In this document: positions 7,654 to 14,137 of the stretch, piece by piece
Position numbering within the stretch: the first letter of the stretch is position 1
Layout: the number at the start of each line of letters is the position of its first letter
DNA from: a virus
Reading direction: 5' to 3' (one strand)
IMG/VR virus record: IMGVR_UViG_3300015196_000007
Location: 1-21,366 of that record
Length of the DNA stretch: 21,366 bases
The notes under the pieces: generated by a model
Told to the model about the DNA's origin: nothing
Database searches by the model: none
Seen by the model: the letters and a program-made list of their open reading frames with translations, nothing else
Made by a program: the position numbers and the translations under genes

Positions 7654-8820
7654 TTATATTTTACCTTCTCTTTTAAGTTTGTTCTTAACCGCCAACGCCA
7701 TAGCATTGGTTGGTAATTCGCCTTCGCTTAATTTGTTCTCTGTAGCTATTACTACAGCGGCTTTATTAAGTGGCAACTCTTTTATTAAATCTTCTGTGCC
7801 TTCAAAATCTGCTTGGGCAAGGTTTACCCATTTAAGAATTACAGAAGCCTCGTTTTTAATGCGGCCTGCCTTTGCGTAATCCTCAACCATTTTTTTAGCT
7901 TTTACGCCATCCGCTTCTTTCTCTGCGGCTTGCTTATCTTCAACCATTGCGTTGTATTCATCCTTTAGTTTATCGAATGCCTCTTTTTGACATTTGATTG
8001 CATCCTCTGCATCATCAAGTTGCTTTTTCATTGCATCCTTTTCTTTCTTTGATGCATTTTCAACTTCTTTTAATTTGTTCTCTGCTGAAATTTTATCTAC
8101 ACCATCTTGATAGGCTTTGTCCTCGATTTTTTTAATTTCTGCAATTACATTATCTTCTGTTGCAGCATCGTTTAAACCGAGTTTCATTGTTATTTTAGTC
8201 ATAACCGTATTTTTAATTTTTATTTGATTAAAATCTTTTATTGAATTTGCAATTTTCCATGCCTCCATTACATTTGTAGTTTGAGACATTCTTTTTTTAT
8301 TGTTGTCGCTTGTAATCTCTATGTCAGTACAAAACCCTTTAGCAAAACATTCTGCGCTGTTTATCCAAGTTGTACGATCCATTAAATACTTAACTTCTAC
8401 ATCGCTTAAAGAACTTTTTGCGGCTAACATTGTGGTAAGGCTGTCAGCAATTGCCTCCATTTGTTTCTTGTCATTGCCTCCGCTTGGTGGATGTATCATT
8501 AGGCTGCTGTAATCTGCCATCACTCTTTTCCTGCCTGCCATGAATATTACCCCTGCTATGCTTGCTGCTATTCCTACATTGTAAGTATCAACAGGTGTTT
8601 TAGATTTTAGGATAGCATTAAAAATATTGTAGCCATCCATTACTACACCACCGGGAGAGTTGATCCAAACCTGTATTCTTTTTTTGCCCATTCCATCGAG
8701 CATTAACAGTTCCCTTTGAAACTGTGCGCCGTCTATACCCATACCATCTTCTGCATCCATTCCTATGTGCTGATTAATCAGCATTATTGGTTCATCGCTA
8801 TTTTGATCTATAGTGTACAT
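7654..8820 (-). CDS. ClpP-like (S14) prohead protease fused to a scaffold domain
   Basis: Residues 1-170 match the ClpP/S49-like head maturation proteases: the oxyanion-turn INSPGG (53-58), the catalytic serine in GIAASIAG (S87), the catalytic histidine in SSLMIHPPSGG (H110), and a late acidic candidate D166 in GFCTDIEI. After a linker, residues ~225-310 are Lys/Glu/Asp-rich and would form a coiled coil (EIKKIEDKAYQDGV, KKEKDAMKKQLDDAEDAI), the expected scaffold. An in-frame ATG at 8202 (M207, MTKITMKLGLNDAA) sits between the domains and could give a separate scaffold product. The gene directly precedes the capsid gene. It would cleave itself and scaffold inside the prohead. Unusually, probable tail and fibre genes lie upstream of it. 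Confidence 0.9.
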   Translation of the reverse strand: MYTIDQNSDEPIMLINQHIGMDAEDGMGIDGAQFQRELLMLDGMGKKRIQVWINSPGGVVMDGYNIFNAILKSKTPVDTYNVGIAASIAGVIFMAGRKRVMADYSSLMIHPPSGGNDKKQMEAIADSLTTMLAAKSSLSDVEVKYLMDRTTWINSAECFAKGFCTDIEITSDNNKKRMSQTTNVMEAWKIANSIKDFNQIKIKNTVMTKITMKLGLNDAATEDNVIAEIKKIEDKAYQDGVDKISAENKLKEVENASKKEKDAMKKQLDDAEDAIKCQKEAFDKLKDEYNAMVEDKQAAEKEADGVKAKKMVEDYAKAGRIKNEASVILKWVNLAQADFEGTEDLIKELPLNKAAVVIATENKLSEGELPTNAMALAVKNKLKREGKI

Positions 8821-8880
8821 CTTACAATAATAAAATTAGGAGTTATGATTTTTTATACTTAAATAGTGGCACACCTATTT

Positions 8881-8913
8881 TAAAAGTATTTTGGGCATAA
8901 AAAAAGCCTCAAA
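8881..8913 (-). promoter_or_regulatory. Weak candidate promoter for the protease-capsid genes
   Basis: On the minus strand TTTG (8913-8910) is followed after 21 bases by TACTTTTA (8888-8881), one base from TAnnTTTG. It lies about 60 bases before the protease start and just after a terminator-like hairpin. The spacing is at the long end and the match incomplete, so this is tentative. Confidence 0.25.
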
Positions 8914-8920
8914 AAGAGAC
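8899..8920 (-). terminator. Rho-independent terminator candidate (minus strand)
   Basis: Read on the minus strand, GTCTC (8920-8916), a five-T loop and GAGGC (8910-8906) form a 5-bp stem with one G-T pair, followed by seven T. It would stop leftward transcription arriving from the tail-fibre block before the protease gene. Confidence 0.5.
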
Positions 8921-8975
8921 GATATAAATGTGCATAACTATATTATGATTGAAGTGCTTTAATCAAATAAAGTTG

Positions 8976-8983
8976 TATATTTG
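8976..8983 (+). promoter_or_regulatory. Bacteroidota -7 promoter element TATATTTG
   Basis: A perfect TAnnTTTG lies 20 bases upstream of the ATG at 9003. The nearest TTG (8949-8951) is 24 bases upstream, slightly too far. The element decides the start of the small gene: the TTG at 8981 that would extend the open frame lies inside the promoter itself, so translation should start at ATG 9003. Confidence 0.5.
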
Positions 8984-9002
8984 TATTACAAAAGCAAACA
9001 AC

Positions 9003-9205
9003 ATGACAACTACACAAACACAAATCGAAAACTTAACAGCAGCGCAATTACACAAACACAAATCGAAAACTTAACAGCAGCGCAATTAAAATCTTTTAAT
9101 TCTTTAGTAAGATTAGGAGACAGTAAAGAATTAGCATTAAAAACTGTTTTAGAAATGCAGGTAAATACAGACAGTCAAATATATCAATTAGCTTATTACA
9201 GCTGA
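9003..9205 (+). pseudogene. Small accessory gene disrupted by a 38-bp tandem duplication
   Basis: From the ATG at 9003 the frame reads MTTTQTQIENLTAAQLHKHK and meets a stop at codon 24, because 38 bp (not a multiple of three) are duplicated in tandem. Removing one copy restores a clean 54-aa protein that begins MTTTQTQIENLTAAQLKSFN and ends YQLAYYS at the TGA at 9203-9205, with a helical middle (VRLGDSKELALKTVLEMQV). The 3' part remains open only by way of a TTG codon inside the promoter element, which is unlikely to be used. It is either a recent pseudogene, a reversible on/off state, or an assembly error. The intact family is unknown to me; it heads the opposite-strand accessory cluster. 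Confidence 0.65.
9011..9086 (+). repeat. Perfect 38-bp tandem duplication
   Basis: Bases 9011-9048 are repeated exactly at 9049-9086, and the next two bases also match. The unit starts TACACAAACACAAATCG and ends CAGCAGCGCAAT. The duplication shifts the reading frame of the small gene in which it lies. Confidence 0.95.
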
Positions 9206-9242
9206 TTGCTACTCATTATTAGTAATATAAAACTTAACAAAA

Positions 9243-9272
9243 TGTCAAGTTTATTAGTTAATAAACTTGACA
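9243..9272. repeat. 30-bp perfect palindrome upstream of the 9287 gene (operator or terminator candidate)
   Basis: TGTCAAGTTTATTA (9243-9256) is followed by GT and then by its exact reverse complement (9259-9272): 14 bp arms with a 2-base centre. It ends 14 bases before the ATG at 9287. It could be a repressor operator overlapping the promoter of the small + strand operon (TAAACTTG at 9262-9269 is a degenerate -7 match). On the minus strand it is followed by TTTTGTTAAGTTTT, so a leftward terminator is also possible. Which of the two holds cannot be told from sequence alone. Confidence 0.7.
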
Positions 9273-9286
9273 AATAAAATAAACTT

Positions 9287-9508
9287 ATGAGTCCAAAAGA
9301 AAAAGCAGTTGAGTTATTTGATAAATTTTCACTATGCTACTACCATGCCCCAAATGCAAAACAATGTGCAATTATAGCAGTTGATGAAATATTAATAGCA
9401 AGGCCATGCGCCCCCTTTTGTATTAGTACAGATAGTGGTAGTAGTGAAGCATTAATTGATGCAAATAATTTTTGGATTATAGTAAAGATTGAAATTGAAA
9501 GATTATGA
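9287..9508 (+). CDS. Small PKEKA / AKQCAIIAVDEIL family protein (paralogue of 17125-17370)
   Basis: This 73-aa protein starts at ATG 9287. It shares with the 81-aa protein at 17125-17370 an N-terminal PKEKAxEL, an exactly identical block AKQCAIIAVDEIL (residues ~24-36), and a C-terminal W-x-x-VK-x-EIE+L. The middle differs in length and sequence. I recall similar short proteins in Bacteroidota phages, but no function is known to me. It overlaps the next gene by the ATGA junction (9505-9508), so the two are translationally coupled. The predicted fold is helical with a variable loop. Confidence 0.75.
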   Translation: MSPKEKAVELFDKFSLCYYHAPNAKQCAIIAVDEILIARPCAPFCISTDSGSSEALIDANNFWIIVKIEIERL

Positions 9509-9672
9509 TCGATAAACCAACCCGTGGCGGCTCCCGCAAAGGTGCAGGGCGCAAATCCCTATTCAAAGAAAAAACAACTGCCTTTAAAGTTACCTGCCCG
9601 GTATCTAAGGTTGATGAACTGAAAGAAGATATTAATAAGAAATTATTAAAGTGGGCAAAAAAAGGAGTGTAG
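9505..9672 (+). CDS. Small basic GG-RKGAGRK protein, likely DNA-binding
   Basis: The ATG at 9505 overlaps the preceding stop (ATGA) and opens a 55-aa frame ending TAG at 9670-9672. The product has an N-terminal basic motif RGGSRKGAGRKS (residues 7-18), then a strand-like TAFKVTCPVSKVDELKED and a Lys-rich helix. The GG-RKGAGRK start followed by a strand and helix recurs in short phage and plasmid proteins of Bacteroidota and looks like a ribbon-helix-helix style binder. A role in regulating the accessory cluster, possibly through the palindrome at 9243, is an inference. Too short for many gene callers, but its coupling and motif make it a real gene. Confidence 0.7.
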   Translation: MIDKPTRGGSRKGAGRKSLFKEKTTAFKVTCPVSKVDELKEDINKKLLKWAKKGV

Positions 9673-9703
9673 TATTAATTATAAATTATTAAAAACTAAA
9701 AAT

Positions 9704-9985
9704 ATGCATACAAAAAATTGTATTGTTTGCGGAAAAACAGCCATAAGTTGGAAAGGTCATATTCACACCGAAATAGGAAGTATAATATCAGGATGGTGCA
9801 ATGAACATCATAGCAGAAATAGACCTCTCTCAAACCGATGTACTTCTATAAATTCAAATAGTTGTGGCGGTGAATATGCATTGTCTGAAATAGATTTAAT
9901 AGAAGAATTGAACAAAGAAAATTTAATACAACATAGAACGAATGAGGAATTTTCAGAAATGGTAAATAGTAAATGTTTACCTTAA
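9704..9985 (+). CDS. Zinc-finger-like hypothetical protein
   Basis: This 93-aa protein starts at ATG 9704, 31 bases after the preceding gene. The N-terminal half has a CxxC pair (C6, C9 in NCIVCGK), His residues in GHIHTEIG, and GWCNEHH (C32, H35, H36). This layout suggests one bound zinc. The second half is acidic and helical (LSEIDLIEELNKENLIQ). It ends 5 bases before the end of the convergent gene at 9991. I do not recognise the family; context puts it in the accessory cluster. Confidence 0.6.
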   Translation: MHTKNCIVCGKTAISWKGHIHTEIGSIISGWCNEHHSRNRPLSNRCTSINSNSCGGEYALSEIDLIEELNKENLIQHRTNEEFSEMVNSKCLP

Positions 9986-9990
9986 AGGTA

Positions 9991-10188
9991 TCAATACGAG
10001 TGTTTAGTCTTATCGTACCTGTCCACACGCTCCCTCATGTCCGGTGGCATAGTTTCCTGCAATTTCTTTACCGCATCATTTAATGCCTGCGATGCTGAAA
10101 TTTCATTCAGTGCTGCATATTTAGCAATAAATAAATGTCGTTGTGGCTTTAGATACCCAACTACTTTTCTTTCGTGGGAAACGCTCAT
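9991..10188 (-). CDS. Ribbon-helix-helix-like small protein
   Basis: This 65-aa protein follows the tail-fibre-like gene by 5 bases and is the last gene of this late block. Residues ~7-48 (KVVGYLKPQRHLFIAKYAAL, then NEISASQALNDAVKKLQET) have the strand-helix-S-x-S-helix order of ribbon-helix-helix proteins. The tail is highly charged. It could be a small regulator; it could also be a virion accessory protein. Convergent with the 9704 gene. Confidence 0.55.
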   Translation of the reverse strand: MSVSHERKVVGYLKPQRHLFIAKYAALNEISASQALNDAVKKLQETMPPDMRERVDRYDKTKHSY

Positions 10189-10193
10189 ATTAA

Positions 10194-11015
10194 TTATTTA
10201 GCAATTAGTACATATTCAAAGGCAACGTTTTGCCCATTGGTTTGCATCTCTTTAAATGTAGCTGTAAAACTTGTTGTTGTACGGGCCGTAATGGTAAATA
10301 CTACCGATGTGTCCATTGATGGTGTGCCATTACTTATCATCGTTCCTACTACATAATAATTTGCTGTAGGTATAGCCGCAAAGGTTACTGACAACCCTAT
10401 GCCTGCTGCCGGTACATCACCAACATTTATTGAGCCTGCGCCTAATATCGGGTGCGCTCCCTGCGATGTGTTTGGTACATAGATAATTTGATTAGGGAAT
10501 GATCCTATAATCTGCACAAGATTATCAGCATAAGGTGCCAATATTGGTGCAGTTAAAACTAACGGTGGCGGTATAGCAAAGTTTAAAAAGAACCCTTGAC
10601 TGTAATCTGCAAGGCCGGAGCCACTCACACCCTGTGCAATCTGCATCTTTCTTATGTTGTGAATACTTCTCACCGTTGTATCGGTAAACGTTACCGGGTC
10701 TGCATCTACTGTAAATTGAGACTGTATTATTGAGAACACAGCCGTACTTGATGAAGTAAAAGATGATGGCAGTAAATCAAAAACTTCACCGTTAAAAAAT
10801 ACTGCACCTGCACTTGTGATATAAACAGGCGGTATAGATATATTTAACCCACCACTCAATACATAAATAACAGTTGGGCTATAATTAGCACCAATCAAAG
10901 CCTTTATTGTTGCCGCTGTAATCTCGGTGTAAGAATCCTGTAAGAATTGCAACGTACCCTTTTTTAAAGGCATCTGTGATGCATTTGTTATGGCAGTTAT
11001 ATCAAGTTTTTTCAT
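10194..11015 (-). CDS. Tail fibre / receptor-binding-like protein
   Basis: This 273-aa protein starts at ATG 11015, which shares one base with the stop of the preceding tail gene (TAATG). The N-terminal part (MKKLDITAITNASQMPLKKG, LQFLQDSYTEITAATIKALIG) is of the type that attaches fibre proteins in Bacteroidota phages. It is followed by a beta-rich middle (PPVYITSAGAVFFNGEVFDL) and a C-terminal beta domain (YYVVGTMISNG, VVFTITARTTTSFTATFKEM, VAFEYVLIAK) that resembles the terminal domains of receptor-binding proteins. A role in host attachment is likely from this layout and its position among tail genes, but receptor and fold are not shown. Confidence 0.55.
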   Translation of the reverse strand: MKKLDITAITNASQMPLKKGTLQFLQDSYTEITAATIKALIGANYSPTVIYVLSGGLNISIPPVYITSAGAVFFNGEVFDLLPSSFTSSSTAVFSIIQSQFTVDADPVTFTDTTVRSIHNIRKMQIAQGVSGSGLADYSQGFFLNFAIPPPLVLTAPILAPYADNLVQIIGSFPNQIIYVPNTSQGAHPILGAGSINVGDVPAAGIGLSVTFAAIPTANYYVVGTMISNGTPSMDTSVVFTITARTTTSFTATFKEMQTNGQNVAFEYVLIAK

Positions 11016-11671
11016 TAATAAGGTTGTATTAAATATCTAAGTGAAAATGAAATATAGAGGTCAGTAAAGTTTCTTATTGCTGCATCGTTTGTTAGTACAT
11101 ACAACGAGTTAAGAATATTTATCTGAAAGTTATTTACATGAATAAAAGTATAGATTGAGCCTATATTATCTGACGATGTAGTTTGCCCAACGCTACTTGT
11201 AGCTGCTTCTGTTTGCCCTATCCTAAAGCCTACAACAACAGATGGCAAATTGGTTAAATAAATATCAGATAAAGACGATGAACCCGGTGGCCTGAATGTA
11301 CCGTTAAACCTTTTATTGAGTGCATATTCTAAAACTAAACGCTGCGTGTTAAACCTTACCCTTTCATTTGCACCTATAAAGTTATCCTGTATTTTAAGCC
11401 ATGAGGTTGCTACTGTTGGCAGGTCTGTATTACCTGCAATCAAAGAATAGTAAACAGATTTATTAAATATTACAGTATCGTTTTTATTATATGAACCTGT
11501 AGCATATACCGGTGCTGTTGATCCGGTGGCATACGATGTAAACAACAAGTCACGGCTCCACTGTAATGCCGATAACAAAGAACTAACAAGGCTCAATGTC
11601 TTGGTATCTCTTTTATCCGGTGGCATTATTTCTGCGCCCTGCTGTGAGTAATTTATATCGTAAATATTCAT
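11015..11671 (-). CDS. Tail/baseplate-associated protein with a carbohydrate-binding-like module
   Basis: This 218-aa protein lies between the probable baseplate gene and the fibre-like gene, overlapping the 57-aa gene by ATGA and the next by TAATG. Residues ~55-94 read YATGSYNKNDTVIFNKSVYY then ...W-x-K-I, the Y-x-x-G/N-D-x-V-x-Y-x-x-x-x-Y-x-(30)-W pattern of small chitin-binding-like beta modules, also present in the adaptor at 16249-17121. The rest is mixed (LVLEYALNKRFNGTFRPPG, IYTFIHVNNFQINILNSLYV). It is probably a tail or baseplate component; the exact role is unknown. Confidence 0.5.
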   Translation of the reverse strand: MNIYDINYSQQGAEIMPPDKRDTKTLSLVSSLLSALQWSRDLLFTSYATGSTAPVYATGSYNKNDTVIFNKSVYYSLIAGNTDLPTVATSWLKIQDNFIGANERVRFNTQRLVLEYALNKRFNGTFRPPGSSSLSDIYLTNLPSVVVGFRIGQTEAATSSVGQTTSSDNIGSIYTFIHVNNFQINILNSLYVLTNDAAIRNFTDLYISFSLRYLIQPY

Positions 11672-11841
11672 TTCTTACACTTTGCTTTTATCTCTACTTT
11701 AGTAAGGCATTCAATCTTTGCAATTGCTAAAAATCCGTATGTTTCAACTAAGTTCATCCATTGCCTGCGGGTACGGTTGTGTCTGTCCTTACCGTAACGT
11801 TCCTCAAACTTTTCCTGCACCATTTCTTTGGTTACTTCCAT
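11668..11841 (-). CDS. Small hypothetical late protein (57 aa)
   Basis: An ATG at 11841-11839 opens a 57-aa frame ending TGA 11670-11668. The start shares one base with the stop of the preceding gene (TAATG) and the end overlaps the next start (ATGA), so it is coupled on both sides. The product is basic and helical (MEVTKEMVQEKFEERYGKDR, RRQWMNLVETYGFLAIAKIE) with two Cys near the C-terminus. It is a genuine member of the tail block. I do not recognise its function. Confidence 0.8.
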   Translation of the reverse strand: MEVTKEMVQEKFEERYGKDRHNRTRRQWMNLVETYGFLAIAKIECLTKVEIKAKCKK

Positions 11842-12893
11842 TATTGCGCTGTAAATGTTAATGAATCGTAGAACGTTTTTGTAGCCGTTGTTTCGCCTGC
11901 AACATACCCGGCTATTGAGGTAAAAGACTTTTGTAGAACGGCTGTATTAAGTATATAATCTACACCTGCAGTAAATATATCTGTGTCTGCCCTGCCTCTT
12001 ACATTCTTTATAACGACATCATTAACTCCCACTACCTTTCTTATTGTCACCTCTAAATCTGACATCTTAATTGCACCATTAAAATTTGTTGTAGATAGAT
12101 TAATCAAGAATAAGTTAAGCGCATCTATTACACGTTGCTGTATGATAGCTGCATATTGACCTGCATAGAATATTTCAGCATTTATATAAATCTTATCCGG
12201 GTTTAAACTGATAATATTGTAAGTAATGCCAACAGACCCTACGGTGTTAATATAGCCTTGTGCTGATGCTATTTCCGCTGTTGCTAATGCTACTAATGGA
12301 TTACCTTTTGCGGCTTTAATTGATACATCATTGCTTGCGTTAGATGTTACACTGCACGCCGTAATAATCATTAATGTAGGATCAATAATTGGGTAAACAG
12401 GTATAGTATTTATTAGTGCAATGATTTGCGGATTGGTAGCCGAGTATTGAAACTTAAACATTCTGTCTTGTACCCATACGGCTGAAGGTGCTGCTGCTTT
12501 GCTTACCGTTAACTCTATACCTTGTACATACAAATCCTGTAGCTGCTCTAACAATGCCTGTGATGATGCAACAGTATAACAAATGGCCCGTAAAATATTC
12601 CTTTTGCTCCACAAGAGTGGATTTATTGTAATCCCAATGGATGCAAAGTTCTGCACCAGATTGGCTACAACATATTGATTGATATTAGAAACAGAACGGG
12701 CCATTAGTAAAATGTTTGTGTAATTGGTAAAGCAAAAATGGCTTTTACATTCACTTGTCGGTAAAATACCGTTTGCTAATAGAAAATCCTTCATCTGTTG
12801 CAAAGTCAATCCTAATACCTGTGAGGACAGCATTAATGTAACGGTGTCAACACCTGTTAATAGGTTAAGTTCGTATAATAAAATATTAAACAT
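11841..12893 (-). CDS. Probable baseplate protein (J-like)
   Basis: This 350-aa protein begins at ATG 12893, sharing one base with the preceding stop. The C-terminal half resembles the baseplate J family: a strand-helix unit NPDKIYINAEIFYAGQY followed by a helix (IIQQRVIDALNLFLINL, ~250-266), then IKMSDLEVTIRKVVGVNDVVI (275-295), where the V-GV-x-D-V segment is typical of that family. The N-terminal half (LLYELNLLTGVDTVTL, LQQMKDFLLANGILP) is less informative. Known J proteins form wedges of the baseplate. The assignment is by motif and context and should be treated as probable. Confidence 0.5.
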   Translation of the reverse strand: MFNILLYELNLLTGVDTVTLMLSSQVLGLTLQQMKDFLLANGILPTSECKSHFCFTNYTNILLMARSVSNINQYVVANLVQNFASIGITINPLLWSKRNILRAICYTVASSQALLEQLQDLYVQGIELTVSKAAAPSAVWVQDRMFKFQYSATNPQIIALINTIPVYPIIDPTLMIITACSVTSNASNDVSIKAAKGNPLVALATAEIASAQGYINTVGSVGITYNIISLNPDKIYINAEIFYAGQYAAIIQQRVIDALNLFLINLSTTNFNGAIKMSDLEVTIRKVVGVNDVVIKNVRGRADTDIFTAGVDYILNTAVLQKSFTSIAGYVAGETTATKTFYDSLTFTAQ

Positions 12894-13444
12894 TATATTG
12901 AAAAGGTTTTTGTTACATTAAATGCCACATCTGTTGGCGGTGCTTTTGTAATAAATGCATTAGGATTGTCAGGATCGTATCTGCTGCCCTTGCTGTCTAT
13001 AAAGTTGCAAACGAAATCAACAATGTAATGGTAGATGTTTGTATGTTCGTAGTCCATCGTTTCGCTCATTGCTTCTAATGGGCCGCATGATGTAAGGTTG
13101 TACCCGGTTAAATATGCCACTAACTTATCACGCAATGCATATACTTTTAAATCCTGCTCAAACGTTCCATCTTGTGCATCGTAGAACTCATGCAGGATAT
13201 GTATTTTAAAAGATAGGTCTGCTGATCTGTAACCCATGCCTAATATCTCATACGTTGGGCTGTTTACGGTTTCAACAAGAAAGGCAGGTAATGGAAACAT
13301 CTCCAACTTACCTTCAGCTAAATATGCGGCTTGGTTATTCCATACCCTTACATAAGGTACTGCTGCGTTGGTATCGCCGTTGGTAACGGGTATTGTTCTT
13401 AATTTATTAAGAAGGTCTGTAATCGGTTGTACTATTCCTGCCAT
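12893..13444 (-). CDS. Probable tail terminator / head-tail joining protein
   Basis: This 183-aa protein follows the gpG-like gene by 9 bases. It begins with a helix (VQPITDLLNKLRTI), has a strand region (PYVRVWNNQ, PLPAFLVETV) and a conserved-looking acidic/aromatic patch (FKIHILHEFYDAQDGTFEQD), then a helix (VYALRDKLVAYL), and a final strand YIVDFVCNFID. This alpha-beta order and length are usual for tail terminator proteins, which cap the tail and join it to the head. Function is inferred from position between gpG and the baseplate protein. Confidence 0.5.
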   Translation of the reverse strand: MAGIVQPITDLLNKLRTIPVTNGDTNAAVPYVRVWNNQAAYLAEGKLEMFPLPAFLVETVNSPTYEILGMGYRSADLSFKIHILHEFYDAQDGTFEQDLKVYALRDKLVAYLTGYNLTSCGPLEAMSETMDYEHTNIYHYIVDFVCNFIDSKGSRYDPDNPNAFITKAPPTDVAFNVTKTFSI

Positions 13445-13453
13445 GTTATAATT

Positions 13454-13933
13454 TTATGCGATCCATACGCTGTCTGTAAATTGTTTAATCTTCTGTATTT
13501 GTTTAACTCTTAATATAGGGCTGTCACCCATAAACTTTCTTTGTGGCATGTGTCCTAAGCCGCTATTATGAACATCTGCATAGGGCAAATCAACCATTAA
13601 CCTTACACCACCCTGCCCGAATACCTGTGAGCGTATCGAGTTATTAACCGCCCGTCTTAATGTACCTGTCTTTACAAGTGTTGCCCGTGTGCGCCTGCCT
13701 ATATCCTTTTTTTTTGGATAACGCCATTCGGGTGTTCCCTTTGCACCACCTACTGATGTTCCCGGCCCTTCTCGCCTTAGCGGTGTTTTCCATCCGGCAC
13801 CATCCCAACCCTGTGCAGCCCATGAACCTACAAAGTATGTTTGTGCCTGTGCTGCAAGCTGTACCGGCAATACTTCCTTCATCTTTACAATGCGTGCCTT
13901 TAATGCCTCAAACTTAAATTTTGTATCTGCCAT
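13454..13933 (-). CDS. Phage virion morphogenesis protein (Mu gpG-like)
   Basis: This 159-aa protein carries the hallmarks of the Mu gpG / tail completion family: a basic middle with TLVKTGTLRRAV (85-96), then a strand ending in PYADVHNSG (117-125) and the C-terminal MPQRKFMGDSP (129-139), which matches the family MPQR-x-F-x-G motif. Length is normal. The start ATG 13933 shares one base with the stop of the 48-aa gene. Proteins of this type act in head completion and head-tail joining. It is one of the genes showing that the head module is of Mu type. Confidence 0.9.
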   Translation of the reverse strand: MADTKFKFEALKARIVKMKEVLPVQLAAQAQTYFVGSWAAQGWDGAGWKTPLRREGPGTSVGGAKGTPEWRYPKKKDIGRRTRATLVKTGTLRRAVNNSIRSQVFGQGGVRLMVDLPYADVHNSGLGHMPQRKFMGDSPILRVKQIQKIKQFTDSVWIA

Positions 13934-14079
13934 TAGTCTTTGCCTTTTTGTAAAAGTTTAATTACTTCTTGTTTTATTTTATTAATATCTTTTATTTTAT
14001 TAATATCTTTTATATTATCAATTTTTGCTTTATCTATTAATAATGAAACATTAATATTTATTTTACAAATTTCCTTCAT
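13933..14079 (-). CDS. Small Lys/Ile/Asn-rich late protein (48 aa)
   Basis: An ATG at 14079-14077 opens a 48-aa frame whose TAA (13935-13933) shares one base with the start of the gpG-like gene. The product begins MKEICKININ, contains the hexapeptide DINKIK twice in a row, encoded by an exact 18-bp tandem repeat, and ends KLLQKGKD. It is very AT-rich. Coupling to the next gene supports translation; the simple sequence means it may act mainly as a translational link. No family recognised. Confidence 0.6.
   Translation of the reverse strand: MKEICKININVSLLIDKAKIDNIKDINKIKDINKIKQEVIKLLQKGKD
13973..14008 (-). repeat. 18-bp tandem repeat inside the 48-aa gene
   Basis: Bases 13973-13990 (TTTATTTTATTAATATCT) are repeated exactly at 13991-14008. 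The unit is a multiple of three and encodes DINKIK on the minus strand, so copy-number change would keep the frame. Confidence 0.9.
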
Positions 14080-14137
14080 TGTTTATATTTTTTATTTTTG
14101 CGCCACATAAGAATAACCGCATGGGCATTTTTATAAT

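Noticed and set aside
8981-9205. A longer 74-aa gene starting at TTG 8981
   Set aside because: The TTG lies within the TATATTTG promoter element, and its extra residues are the out-of-frame reading of the first copy of the 38-bp duplication.
14085-14137. A short Com-like zinc segment (KCPCGYSYVAQK) after the gpF-like gene, where Mu carries com
   Set aside because: It is 12 codons between two stops with no start codon; too little to support a gene or a remnant.
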